From the NCBI GenBank assembly GCA_021807065.1, contig JAKAPO010000062.1, positions 1 to 7,628 on the forward strand: DNA of 7,628 nt, written 5' to 3'. Positions 1 to 5,143 of this stretch are shown here, in pieces (the stretch's first letter is position 1; every line of letters starts with the position of its first letter). The DNA comes from a bacterium (GTDB lineage Bacteria; Vulcanimicrobiota; Vulcanimicrobiia; Vulcanimicrobiales; Vulcanimicrobiaceae). The notes under the pieces were generated by a model. It ran no database searches. It had not been told where the DNA came from and saw nothing but the letters and a program-made list of their open reading frames with translations. A program made the position numbers and the translations under genes.

Positions 1-314
1 GCACGTTGCGGGAGTCATGGAACATCGCCCATGCCGATGGACGGCCCTCAGGCGCACTGCAAACGCGCGGGGGGGGGTGGCAACCCCCGTTGCCAGCGCT
101 GGCAGCGACCGCGCTGCGAAACTGATTCTAGCCTGCGCCTGCGTAGCCCCAAAAAAAATTAGGAAAAGAATGTCCTGCGGCGCAAGAAGCGGGGCACTTG
201 TACGACGTGAAGGCCGCTCGCGCTCGCGCGTTTCCCTTGAGCCACCCCAGCGGCGGTATCCTGCGGGCTAGGGCCTGCCGCCCACCTGGAGAATCCAGCA
301 GCCAGGAGGAGCGC
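1..314. other. Non-coding leader region without a convincing gene
   Basis: No reading frame here looks like a protein: the open frames are rich in Arg, Ala and Gly, overlap on both strands and lack a good ribosome site. The stretch holds a run of nine G (69-77), overlapping inverted repeats (69-118, listed separately), a run of eight A (about 151-158) and, at its end, the strong AGGAGGA ribosome site (304-310) of the following gene. It probably carries the promoter and leader of that gene. I could not pick a convincing -35/-10 pair and recognised no known riboswitch. Confidence 0.5.
69..118. repeat. Chain of four overlapping inverted repeats
   Basis: Four inverted repeats follow one another. 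They are GGGGG (73-77) with CCCCC (84-88); GGCAAC (79-84) with GTTGCC (89-94); the perfect palindrome TGCCAGCGCTGGCA (91-104); and GCAGCG (102-107) with CGCTGC (112-117). The later ones share arm bases, so as RNA they would form alternative rather than simultaneous hairpins. The TGGCAACC at 78-85 also occurs downstream of the integrase at 7123-7130. The stretch could be an attenuator-like leader, a protein-binding region or a recombinase arm region; the sequence alone does not decide. Confidence 0.55.
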
Positions 315-698
315 ATGATTAGTTGCAAGCGCACCAGTTTAGTCTTTGTCCCCGCGGTTGCGTTCGCCGTTGCGGCCGCGGTGCGGGCCAACGCCTCCGT
401 CATTCCGCCGGTCGTATTGCAGGGCTGCTCGCCAGAGGTTAAGGTCTACCGCGCTTTCTCACGACCTTCTGCACCCGGTTTTGACGTATCGTTTATAAAC
501 ACGTCGACGAAGGCGGTCGTCCTCGTTCTTATTCGGATCGGCGACACACTTTTTGCGTGGACGGGATCGTCCGCACCAGGCTCGGTTACCTCGTGGAAAG
601 TTGCCGCCGTCGGACGTTCGTGCTCGATACGGGCTGTTCGTTTCGCCGACGGGACGGAGTGGAAAGCGCCGCCGGAACCCAGCACCTCGCCGCAATAG
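315..698 (+). CDS. Small secreted protein of unknown function, two cysteines
   Basis: This is a 127-residue protein. ATG 315 is chosen because AGGAGGA (304-310) lies just upstream and a signal peptide starts there: basic Lys5 and Arg6, a hydrophobic stretch at about 8-23, and an Ala-x-Ala site at Ala25-Ala27 with likely cleavage before Ser28. The mature part (about 100 residues) looks like a beta-rich domain, FDVSFINTSTKAV near 56-68 followed by alternating hydrophobic strands. It has one Cys near each end of the domain (Cys38, Cys103), which could form a disulfide outside the membrane. The end pattern CSIRAVRFADGTEW (103-116) reminds me of small secreted proteins of Candidatus Eremiobacteraeota; this is recollection. 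The tail is Pro/Ser rich. No enzymatic motif is visible. It may be host flank rather than part of the mobile element. Confidence 0.75.
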   Translation: MISCKRTSLVFVPAVAFAVAAAVRANASVIPPVVLQGCSPEVKVYRAFSRPSAPGFDVSFINTSTKAVVLVLIRIGDTLFAWTGSSAPGSVTSWKVAAVGRSCSIRAVRFADGTEWKAPPEPSTSPQ

Positions 699-911
699 GT
701 AACGCCATCCCTAACGGCGTCGTCGCGTCGCGTTCGCCCTGACTAGCACCAGCGAAAGGCGCGGAGATTCTTATGGCCGGGAGGGCGCAAACGGCGCTCC
801 AGGACGCGGTCCACGGACGCGTAGCGATTTCACGCCTCGACGATTCGGCTTTGCCGGCGGACCTAGGGCATGGTGCCTGGCCGCAGAATCCGAGCTGCTG
901 GAGGTGCGCGT

Positions 912-1628
912 ATGCCGGGCCTCAAGCGCCCCAGTTTCTTCGCGGGCGTAGCGTTATTACTCGTAGCCGCCATAATAGGCGGCCTAGTCTGGACCCACAG
1001 CGTAGCAGAGCGTAATTCGCAGATCGCGGCCGCGCGAGCAAGCCTCGCCCGGTACAAAGCGGCGTTCGAAGCCGTCCACGCACTGGACCGTGCCGTCATT
1101 ACCGATCTCGCCACCATGAACGCGGCCGATGCGACCATCGGCAGCGCGTACCAGGGACTCCAGGATGACTTCACCGCACCCTCATCGGATCTGCAAGCCG
1201 ACATCGGGTGGACCGCGCAAGTCCAGCATGCCGTCGCAACCGAGCAATCCGCAGTCGACGCCCTGCGTGCCACCATCTCCGACCAGATTAGCGGCTTCGC
1301 CACCATCTACGGGTGGGCCGCTCTTGCCCCCTACCGCGCCGACTTGAATGCGTACTACACCGACGAGAGCGAGTCGCTGTATGCGACGGCGAGCGACGCG
1401 GCCAGTCTTCGGGTTACTATCCAAGAGGCTATATCGAACGGCGGCTATTTTTCGTCGATCCCGCATTTCACCGACAGCACGAACGAACGAGGGACGCAAG
1501 CCGATGCCGCTTTTGCCAGAATCACCGACGACCATCAGTGGTGGATCAGCCGTTTGAGCGCGGACTATCGCAGGGCTCAAGCCGTACTGACGCAAACGCT
1601 CGGCGGCGCCGTTTCGAGCTCGCCTTAG
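912..1628 (+). CDS. Membrane-anchored helical protein of unknown function
   Basis: This is a 238-residue protein. ATG 912 is preferred over the upstream in-frame ATG at 870 because GGAGG (900-904) sits seven bases before it and the membrane segment then begins at once. Residues 1-6 are short and basic, and about 8-27 form one hydrophobic transmembrane helix (FFAGVALLLVAAIIGGLVW), suggesting an N-in anchor with the rest outside. Residues 30-130 are Ala/Gln/Asp rich and look alpha-helical, possibly a coiled-coil or four-helix bundle (AERNSQIAAARASLARYKAAF). The centre has a Tyr-rich stretch (Tyr133, Tyr141, Tyr148-149, Tyr157), and WW occurs at 210-211. The protein contains no cysteine. I do not recognise a family. 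A helical sensor or envelope-stress type domain, or a phage-exclusion membrane protein, would both fit, but nothing shows it. The winged-helix gene follows within about 80 bases. Confidence 0.75.
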   Translation: MPGLKRPSFFAGVALLLVAAIIGGLVWTHSVAERNSQIAAARASLARYKAAFEAVHALDRAVITDLATMNAADATIGSAYQGLQDDFTAPSSDLQADIGWTAQVQHAVATEQSAVDALRATISDQISGFATIYGWAALAPYRADLNAYYTDESESLYATASDAASLRVTIQEAISNGGYFSSIPHFTDSTNERGTQADAAFARITDDHQWWISRLSADYRRAQAVLTQTLGGAVSSSP

Positions 1629-1689
1629 TTCTGGAGGACACGCCCCTTCATGCGGCGGCAGGGCCGAAATCTCGCCGGTCGTTCCCATG

Positions 1690-1698
1690 TGGTAGAAT
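1690..1698 (+). promoter_or_regulatory. Extended -10 promoter element for the winged-helix gene
   Basis: TGGTAGAAT reads as TGn followed by a five-of-six match to TATAAT. No -35 match is obvious, as is common with extended -10 promoters. Transcription would start near 1705, only about five bases before ATG 1710, giving a nearly leaderless mRNA. A similar TGTGGTA stretch precedes the gene at 2251. Confidence 0.45.
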
Positions 1699-1709
1699 TC
1701 TCTGCAATC

Positions 1710-2081
1710 ATGCTCACCGATCGTGGCGTTAAAGTCTTGTGGCTGGTCTACGCTTACGCCAAACAGCACGGCGCGTGGCCCTCTAGCGCCGACGTCGCCA
1801 AGCGCCTAGGACGCGACAAGATGAATGCTTACCGCCTTCTTTTGAGCCTCCAGGCTAACGGCTTCGTCCGCCTCCACGACGCCGGCCCGGAATCAGGCTG
1901 GCGCCTTAGCCCGCAAGCCCTTGCCGTCCTGAAGCGCCCTCCTCCAAGAATTCACGGCACCGCCCCACGACGCGTCCGTAACGACCCCAAGAGACTCGCC
2001 TGGTACACGCGCCGCAAGCGCCTAGCCGAACGCTACAGCACCGTTCGCCTGTTCGACGGACTCCCGGTCGTCGAGGCATGA
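1710..2081 (+). CDS. Winged-helix DNA-binding protein
   Basis: This is a 123-residue protein. The first 75 residues look like a winged helix-turn-helix: a helix at 5-19 (RGVKVLWLVYAYAKQ), an HTH at about 24-50 (PSSADVAKRLGRDKMNAYRLLLSLQANG) and a wing ending GWRLSPQALAVL near 63-74. This matches the MarR/LexA-N style used to bind DNA. The tail (76-110) is very basic (PRRVRNDPKRLAWYTRRKRLAERY), which could add DNA contact. The start is uncertain. ATG 1710 fits the domain edge and the -10 box just upstream but has no ribosome site. The in-frame ATG 1650 would add 20 residues and has GGAGG at 1633-1637, with a long 12-base gap. It ends in an ATGA overlap with a doubtful small ORF. It may regulate neighbouring genes; the target is not visible. 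Confidence 0.6.
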   Translation: MLTDRGVKVLWLVYAYAKQHGAWPSSADVAKRLGRDKMNAYRLLLSLQANGFVRLHDAGPESGWRLSPQALAVLKRPPPRIHGTAPRRVRNDPKRLAWYTRRKRLAERYSTVRLFDGLPVVEA

Positions 2082-2494
2082 CCGTGTACCAGCTGCACCC
2101 GCTACGACGGAATCGAACGCATCTAAAGGAGGCGGCTCTTGTCACCCGCCGCAGGGCGGTACGCTGGCTCGTGACCGATCTGTGCGTAGGATGCGTCCGC
2201 GAATCGCGCCACTTCCCGCCTTCGGCTCCGGTGTGGTATGAGAAAGCATTATGCGCTGGCCTCTCGTTGAGGTTCTCTGGCTTGATAGCGCGGAGCCGGG
2301 GAGCGATTGGATTCCTGTTAGAGACTGGGAGGGTGTCGGTTCTCTCGACTGCGTTTCGGTTGGCTGGCTCATCGGCCAGGACAAAGAGGCGATCACGCTC
2401 GCCGCGCATATCGCCGACCCGGAGGAAGACGATCCCCATGGCTGCGGCATATTCACTATCCCGAAAGCGGCCATTCTCGGAGCAAGAGAGTTAG
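2078..2494 (+). CDS. Doubtful small ORF overlapping the winged-helix gene
   Basis: The frame starts in an ATGA overlap with the winged-helix gene, which suggests translational coupling, and codes for up to 138 residues. The first 60 or so residues (with Cys-Val-Gly-Cys near 36-39 and many Arg) have fair high-GC codon use. From 2251 on, the frame runs through another gene in a different phase and looks like noise (SARTKRRSRSPR type). A true gene here would probably be short and has lost its stop, or the frame is chance. No family is recognised. Confidence 0.22.
   Translation: MTVYQLHPLRRNRTHLKEAALVTRRRAVRWLVTDLCVGCVRESRHFPPSAPVWYEKALCAGLSLRFSGLIARSRGAIGFLLETGRVSVLSTAFRLAGSSARTKRRSRSPRISPTRRKTIPMAAAYSLSRKRPFSEQES
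2234..2242 (+). promoter_or_regulatory. Possible extended -10 element before the phage-type gene
   Basis: TGGTATGAG contains TGn then TATGAG (four of six to TATAAT) and ends eight bases before ATG 2251. The wider string TGTGGTA is shared with the element at 1688-1694, at nearly the same distance from a start codon. The gene has only a weak GAGAAAG ribosome site, so transcript and start would be almost coincident. Confidence 0.35.
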
Positions 2495-2646
2495 AGGCGA
2501 TCAACCTTTCTTCGGTGCGCGCTTCCTTCCGCGTGGCGTCTTTCGGCGAGCTTTCCGTTGCTTTTTCCACGCTGCCACCCCGCCGGACAAACCACGCTTT
2601 CCGCCACCCTTCCCGCCTTTCTTCCCGCCGCCGGCGTTCTCACTAG
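2251..2646 (+). CDS. Small phage-type protein of unknown function, with odd tail
   Basis: The first 82 residues look like a small conserved protein often met in phages and mobile elements: VEVLWLDSAEP at 6-16, the core CVSVGWLIGQDKEAITLA at 34-51, then an acidic loop (PEEDDP 57-62) and a FTIPKAAI strand at 68-75. I know this type only by its recurring pattern (W-x-D, CVSVGxL, a LA strand, IPK) and not by a function. It has a beta-strand-rich, soluble look. Residues 83-131 are different: Ser/Arg/Phe/Pro rich and fully antisense to a convincing lysine-rich gene. They are probably read-through after loss of the native stop. A TAG lies one frame away at 2492-2494, close to where such proteins normally end, so a one-base indel is plausible. 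Confidence 0.6.
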   Translation: MRWPLVEVLWLDSAEPGSDWIPVRDWEGVGSLDCVSVGWLIGQDKEAITLAAHIADPEEDDPHGCGIFTIPKAAILGARELEAINLSSVRASFRVASFGELSVAFSTLPPRRTNHAFRHPSRLSSRRRRSH

Positions 2647-2692
2647 CCGGGCGCTTCTTGCGTTTCTTGCGGCGTTTGATGATCTCGTCCAT
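2501..2692 (-). CDS. Lysine/arginine-rich mini-protein
   Basis: This is a 63-residue protein in which more than a third of the residues are Lys or Arg. The order is an N-terminal basic block (IKRRKKRKKR, 5-14), a Gly/Lys stretch (GGGKKGGKGGGKRG, 21-34), a short less-basic piece with one Trp (SGGVAAWKKQ) and a second basic block. ATG 2692 has GGGAGAG about seven bases upstream. Such composition suggests binding to DNA or RNA, like histone-like or nucleic-acid-chaperone peptides, but no family is recognised. It is the fourth minus-strand gene after the replication operon, separated from the helicase gene only by the box array. It overlaps the tail of the convergent gene by 146 bases. It may be a chance ORF in a G/C-rich antisense stretch, but the ribosome site and ordinary codon use argue for a gene. 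Confidence 0.5.
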   Translation of the reverse strand: MDEIIKRRKKRKKRPASENAGGGKKGGKGGGKRGLSGGVAAWKKQRKARRKTPRGRKRAPKKG

Positions 2693-2725
2693 TACGCTCT
2701 CTCCCGTGTATCCCCACGCTGGTCT

Positions 2726-2852
2726 GTGACAAGCGTGACAAGCCCGTCATTTCGAGCTTTTCGCGCATTCTGCGAGCGTGACAGAACGCCTCGCGTCACG
2801 GATGCAGTATCGGCGGAAACCCTTGATTATTCTGGATTGTCACGGTTGTCAC
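2726..2852. repeat. Symmetric array of six GTGAC/GTCAC boxes, candidate origin
   Basis: GTGACAAG occurs at 2726-2733 and 2735-2742 (nine-base period), and GTGACAG at 2778-2784. In opposite sense, GTCACG occurs at 2795-2800, and TTGTCAC at 2837-2843 and 2846-2852 (again nine-base period). The order is three forward, then three reverse, so the whole forms a large imperfect inverted repeat. Its inner part includes CGTGAC (2777-2782) facing GTCACG (2795-2800). A small A/T-rich patch (ttgattatt, 2823-2831) lies beside the right pair. The array starts at the helicase stop codon. Iterated boxes next to an initiator or helicase gene are typical of replication origins of phage satellites and plasmids; an operator array or strand-exchange site is the alternative. 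Confidence 0.6.
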
Positions 2853-2854
2853 GC

Positions 2855-4570
2855 TCAAAAGGGGGGTAGATAGCGAGCGAAGGCATCATCGAAGTCGCTG
2901 CGCTCGTAGCCCCGCGCCCGCTCGTCGTCTCCGATACGCATGGGCTTCGGCCTGATCTTGTACCTTCGCAAGAGCTTCGCCAGCGTTCTTGCATCGAATG
3001 GTCGTTTTTCCAAAGTGCCCCATGGCGCGTTTTCGTCGTCGTTAAGGCGCTGCGCGACCTCCGCCGAGGAAATGCGATCGCGACCAATGGATTCATAGAT
3101 GCTCCGAATACCGTCGAGAAGCTGCACTCCCAGCGACTCATCCTCGAAGGTGCCCGGAGAGGAAAGAGCACGCGCTGCGGCCCGAGCCCTCTGCGGCCAT
3201 TCGCCGCAAGCGTCATCGGCAATCGCGAGGAGCGGTTCCCAGATGTCCTGACCTCGATCGGAAAGCTCATCGGGTAGTTGTGGCTCGGCTTGCTTCAACG
3301 CATCGACCCTCGCCCCGCCCCACGCCGCCAGCCGATCGCGCAGGCTCGTTGATTCGTCCTTGATTTTGCGCGGGTGGAAACGCTCGACGCGCTCGGCCGG
3401 CATCTTGCGTTTCAACTCGATGCGGATGCTTCGGTCCGCTATTGTGTCCGGCAGTGAGCGCAAGCCCGCGATGAGCTTGGGGCAGAACGTTGCGAAGTCG
3501 CGCGCCTCGATCTTCGCACCCTGGCCTACGCACACCGTCGCCTTCCCGCCTTTTCGGTAGCCACTATTCAAAATGCCACGCAAGGCTTCGCTGTACTCGT
3601 CGCCGGACTTAAACGCTGCGTCGCTTTCGTCGAGAAGCAGTGTCGGCTTCTCACTTGCGATCTTGCGATATAACGCGGCAGGCGTCGTCCTCGCCACAAA
3701 CCATGGCCTAGCTACGATGAGTTCGAGAACTTCACAAAGGCGAGTCTTGCCGCTGCTCTTTTCGGCGGAAATCGTTTGCAGGTATGGCGTCGCCTCGGCA
3801 GCCTCGAAAGCATGGGTGTGCGCTGCCCAGAGCGCAACAGCAATAAGTTCATGTTCGCCCATTTTGACGAATCGCTTGATATACTGCTCGACGGCAGCGA
3901 GCAGCGTCTCGCCGGCTTCGACCAGGTTGCCGTCGAGCGCCCCTTCTGGCTCCTGCATGGGTTCGACTAGCGCGGCGTGCGCAACGGCGTCGTCGAGCGC
4001 TGCGGCGAATCGATCGAGCACTTCTTGCGAGACCTCTTCGCCTTTTTGCAACGCCTCATTAGCGATCGTGACGTGAAGCGCGTTAAGGTCCTTGTGCGGC
4101 GCGAGCGAAAACTCGGAGATGTCTCCCGCAAAACCTAGCTCGCGTAGGCGCTTTGCAACGGCGGCTGTGAAGTCTTCGGCGCCGGGTTCGCGCACGATGA
4201 TAACGCGCGCGAACGGCGCCACGTCTTCGCCTTGGATAACGTGCACCATCGTCTTGCCGGGGATTCCGATGCAAGCGCGGCCGTGCAGAATCGCGGTAGC
4301 CGCGTCGGTCTCTCCCTCCACGATGAGAAGCGTGGGTCCAAGCTTCTCGCCCATGTACGGAACTAGGCGGTGTCCGAAGACTCGCATCGGCCGATCGTCA
4401 TCGCTGATCCAAAACGTCGGGTGCGCCGACGACGCGTGCTTTCGGATGCGAGCGCGAGCCTCAGGTCCGTAGTCGATGAGGATGCCGGAGCCGTTCTCTG
4501 AGAAGCCAGCCCTGTACAGGAAACCGATGGGAAGGCGCTTTAGGGCGGCGAGTTTTTCAAGCTCGTTCAT
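2855..4570 (-). CDS. TOPRIM plus DUF3631 helicase-like replication protein
   Basis: This 571-residue protein starts at ATG 4570, inside an ATGA overlap with the zinc-finger gene; an upstream in-frame ATG at 4768 only adds an Arg-rich antisense-like stretch. The TOPRIM-like part is at about 60-165, with LLIVEGETDAATAIL (81-95) carrying Glu85. The usual second DxD motif is replaced by VREPGAED (126-133), so metal binding may be altered. The DUF3631-type ATPase part is at about 220-470, with a Walker A-like SAEKSSGKT (268-276), Walker B PTLLLDESDAAF (309-320, Asp314-Glu315) and the family hallmark LPDTIADRSIRIELKRK (373-389). The C-terminal 480-571 is a winged-helix-like module ending in ARYLPPF. 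Such proteins pair with a CHC2 protein as split primase-helicases of phages and integrating elements. The likely role is unwinding and initiating replication at the adjacent box array. Family assignment is strong; the reaction is inferred. Confidence 0.88.
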   Translation of the reverse strand: MNELEKLAALKRLPIGFLYRAGFSENGSGILIDYGPEARARIRKHASSAHPTFWISDDDRPMRVFGHRLVPYMGEKLGPTLLIVEGETDAATAILHGRACIGIPGKTMVHVIQGEDVAPFARVIIVREPGAEDFTAAVAKRLRELGFAGDISEFSLAPHKDLNALHVTIANEALQKGEEVSQEVLDRFAAALDDAVAHAALVEPMQEPEGALDGNLVEAGETLLAAVEQYIKRFVKMGEHELIAVALWAAHTHAFEAAEATPYLQTISAEKSSGKTRLCEVLELIVARPWFVARTTPAALYRKIASEKPTLLLDESDAAFKSGDEYSEALRGILNSGYRKGGKATVCVGQGAKIEARDFATFCPKLIAGLRSLPDTIADRSIRIELKRKMPAERVERFHPRKIKDESTSLRDRLAAWGGARVDALKQAEPQLPDELSDRGQDIWEPLLAIADDACGEWPQRARAAARALSSPGTFEDESLGVQLLDGIRSIYESIGRDRISSAEVAQRLNDDENAPWGTLEKRPFDARTLAKLLRRYKIRPKPMRIGDDERARGYERSDFDDAFARYLPPF

Positions 4571-4899
4571 TGTGCGACGCGCTCCAACCACTTCGCGGCG
4601 GCCGCGCGGTCGCGAGCCAATCCGAGCGCTACGACAAGATCGAAAATGCCGCCGCCTTTGCCGCACCCAAAGCAGCGCCAGCCGCGATCCGCGACGACGT
4701 GGAATGAGGGCGTGCGCTCGGTGTGGAGCGGGCACAGGAGGAAGCCTCGGCGGTTCGGCGCCGACCATCCGGCAATCTTCAAAACTTCCGCGACTGTCAC
4801 GCGATCAGCGATGGACGAGCGTAAAGGGCCGGCATGCGCGCTTGCGTAAGTCCGTGGTCGGCTAGTGAAGCGCGCCGTCCTCAGCGGCGCGTTTTTCAT
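4567..4899 (-). CDS. CHC2 zinc-finger protein, primase-type, stand-alone
   Basis: This is a 110-residue protein. The zinc site of DnaG-type primases is complete: Cys56-x2-His59 and, after a beta turn (SFHV near 65-68), Cys76-x2-Cys79. It is followed by GKGGGIFDLVVALG (80-93), the usual CHC2 ending. An ADRVTVAEVLKIAG helix (31-44) leads into it, as in primases. The protein stops right after this domain, so the primase catalytic core is absent; the TOPRIM part lies in the next gene, joined by a 4-base ATGA overlap. The two probably work together, this one recognising the template. The start ATG 4899 overlaps the stop of the excisionase-like gene (again ATGA) and has no clear ribosome site, so translation is probably coupled. 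The first 28 residues are Arg/Ala rich and the true start could lie closer to residue 29. A hairpin covers codons 2-10. Confidence 0.85.
   Translation of the reverse strand: MKNAPLRTARFTSRPRTYASAHAGPLRSSIADRVTVAEVLKIAGWSAPNRRGFLLCPLHTERTPSFHVVADRGWRCFGCGKGGGIFDLVVALGLARDRAAAAKWLERVAQ
4871..4896 (+). terminator. Intrinsic terminator-like hairpin, plus strand, inside a minus-strand gene
   Basis: CGCGCCG (4871-4877) pairs with CGGCGCG (4885-4891) around a seven-base loop and is followed by TTTTT (4892-4896), a textbook shape for plus-strand termination. It lies in the first codons of the CHC2 gene, antisense to it. It could stop antisense reading from the left before it reaches the divergent switch. 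As minus-strand mRNA the same hairpin lies just after the start codon and could damp translation. Confidence 0.5.
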
Positions 4900-5105
4900 G
4901 CGGTCGTCACGTTCGATCTACGCTCGACGAACGCGTCCAACTCGTCTCGCCGAAACATCGTTCGGCGTCCAAGTTTCAGGGCGTGCAGGTCACCATTTCC
5001 GACGAGCGTCTTGAGCATCGATCGGCTCACCCCGCCCAGGTGAGCCTGGGCGGCCGGGTAGTCGAGCAGAGCCGTGGCCGCCAGCGGCGTAGCGTTCTTA
5101 TTCAT
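4896..5105 (-). CDS. Excisionase-like small HTH protein
   Basis: This is a 69-residue protein. ATG 5105 has AAGGA about three to four bases upstream and is the first gene after the divergent promoter; longer in-frame starts would run across that promoter. The sequence fits the MerR/excisionase-type HTH (helix_turn_helix_17): LLDYPAAQAHLGGVSRSMLKTLV at 13-35, then the wing with LHALKLGRRTMFRRDELDAFVERR at 40-63, where the KLGRR-x-x-FRRDELD pattern is the family signature. Such proteins act as recombination directionality factors or as AlpA-like activators. Here it opens the replication operon (ATGA overlap with the CHC2 gene) and shares a promoter region with the regulator and integrase. Excision control, transcription control or both are expected. 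Which of these it does cannot be read from the sequence. Confidence 0.8.
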   Translation of the reverse strand: MNKNATPLAATALLDYPAAQAHLGGVSRSMLKTLVGNGDLHALKLGRRTMFRRDELDAFVERRSNVTTA

Positions 5106-5111
5106 GGTTCC

Positions 5112-5140
5112 TTGACTATACGCTGCGAAAGCGTTAAGGT
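5112..5140 (+). promoter_or_regulatory. Possible promoter of the regulator-integrase unit (plus strand)
   Basis: TTGACT (5112-5117) is a five-of-six -35 match. A box at the 17-base distance, TAAGGT (5135-5140), is a poor -10 and overlaps the AAGG ribosome site of GTG 5148. If used, the two divergent promoters overlap face to face and cannot both be occupied. An alternative promoter farther left is possible. Confidence 0.3.
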
Positions 5141-5143
5141 AAA
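5115..5143 (-). promoter_or_regulatory. Promoter of the replication operon (minus strand)
   Basis: Read on the minus strand, TTTACC (plus 5138-5143, four of six to TTGACA) and TATAGT (plus 5115-5120, five of six to TATAAT) are separated by exactly 17 bases. ATG 5105 is only nine bases beyond the -10 box, so the message would be leaderless or nearly so. The -35 box overlaps the ribosome site of the opposite gene. Confidence 0.6.
5120..5134. promoter_or_regulatory. Candidate operator between the divergent genes
   Basis: ACGCT (5120-5124) and AGCGT (5130-5134) form a perfect five-base inverted repeat around five bases, lying in the -35/-10 spacer of the minus-strand promoter. A repressor dimer bound here would block the replication operon and perhaps its own unit. 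Either the XRE-type or the excisionase-like protein could be the ligand. Confidence 0.45.

Noticed and set aside
112..121. CGCTGCGAAA shared with the operator region at 5121-5130
   Set aside because: Ten-base matches are expected many times by chance in a window of this size, and the flanks do not extend the match.
17..271. Open frame of 84 residues at the left edge
   Set aside because: Its composition is Arg/Ala noise typical of GC-rich non-coding DNA. It crosses the inverted-repeat ladder and has no ribosome site.
773..1015. Open frame of 80 residues with GGAG at 763-766
   Set aside because: It runs 104 bases into the better-supported membrane protein gene in another frame and has no recognisable pattern. 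It may be a short leader at most.
2090..2150. tRNA-like string on the minus strand (GTTCGATTCC) that might mark an attachment site
   Set aside because: The flanking bases do not form a T stem or acceptor stem, and it does not match the 3' end of tRNA-Tyr beyond the common loop bases.
4570..4768. Longer N-terminus for the TOPRIM/DUF3631 protein
   Set aside because: The extra 66 residues are Arg-rich and lie antiphase inside the CHC2 gene; the ATGA-coupled start at 4570 explains the domain edge.
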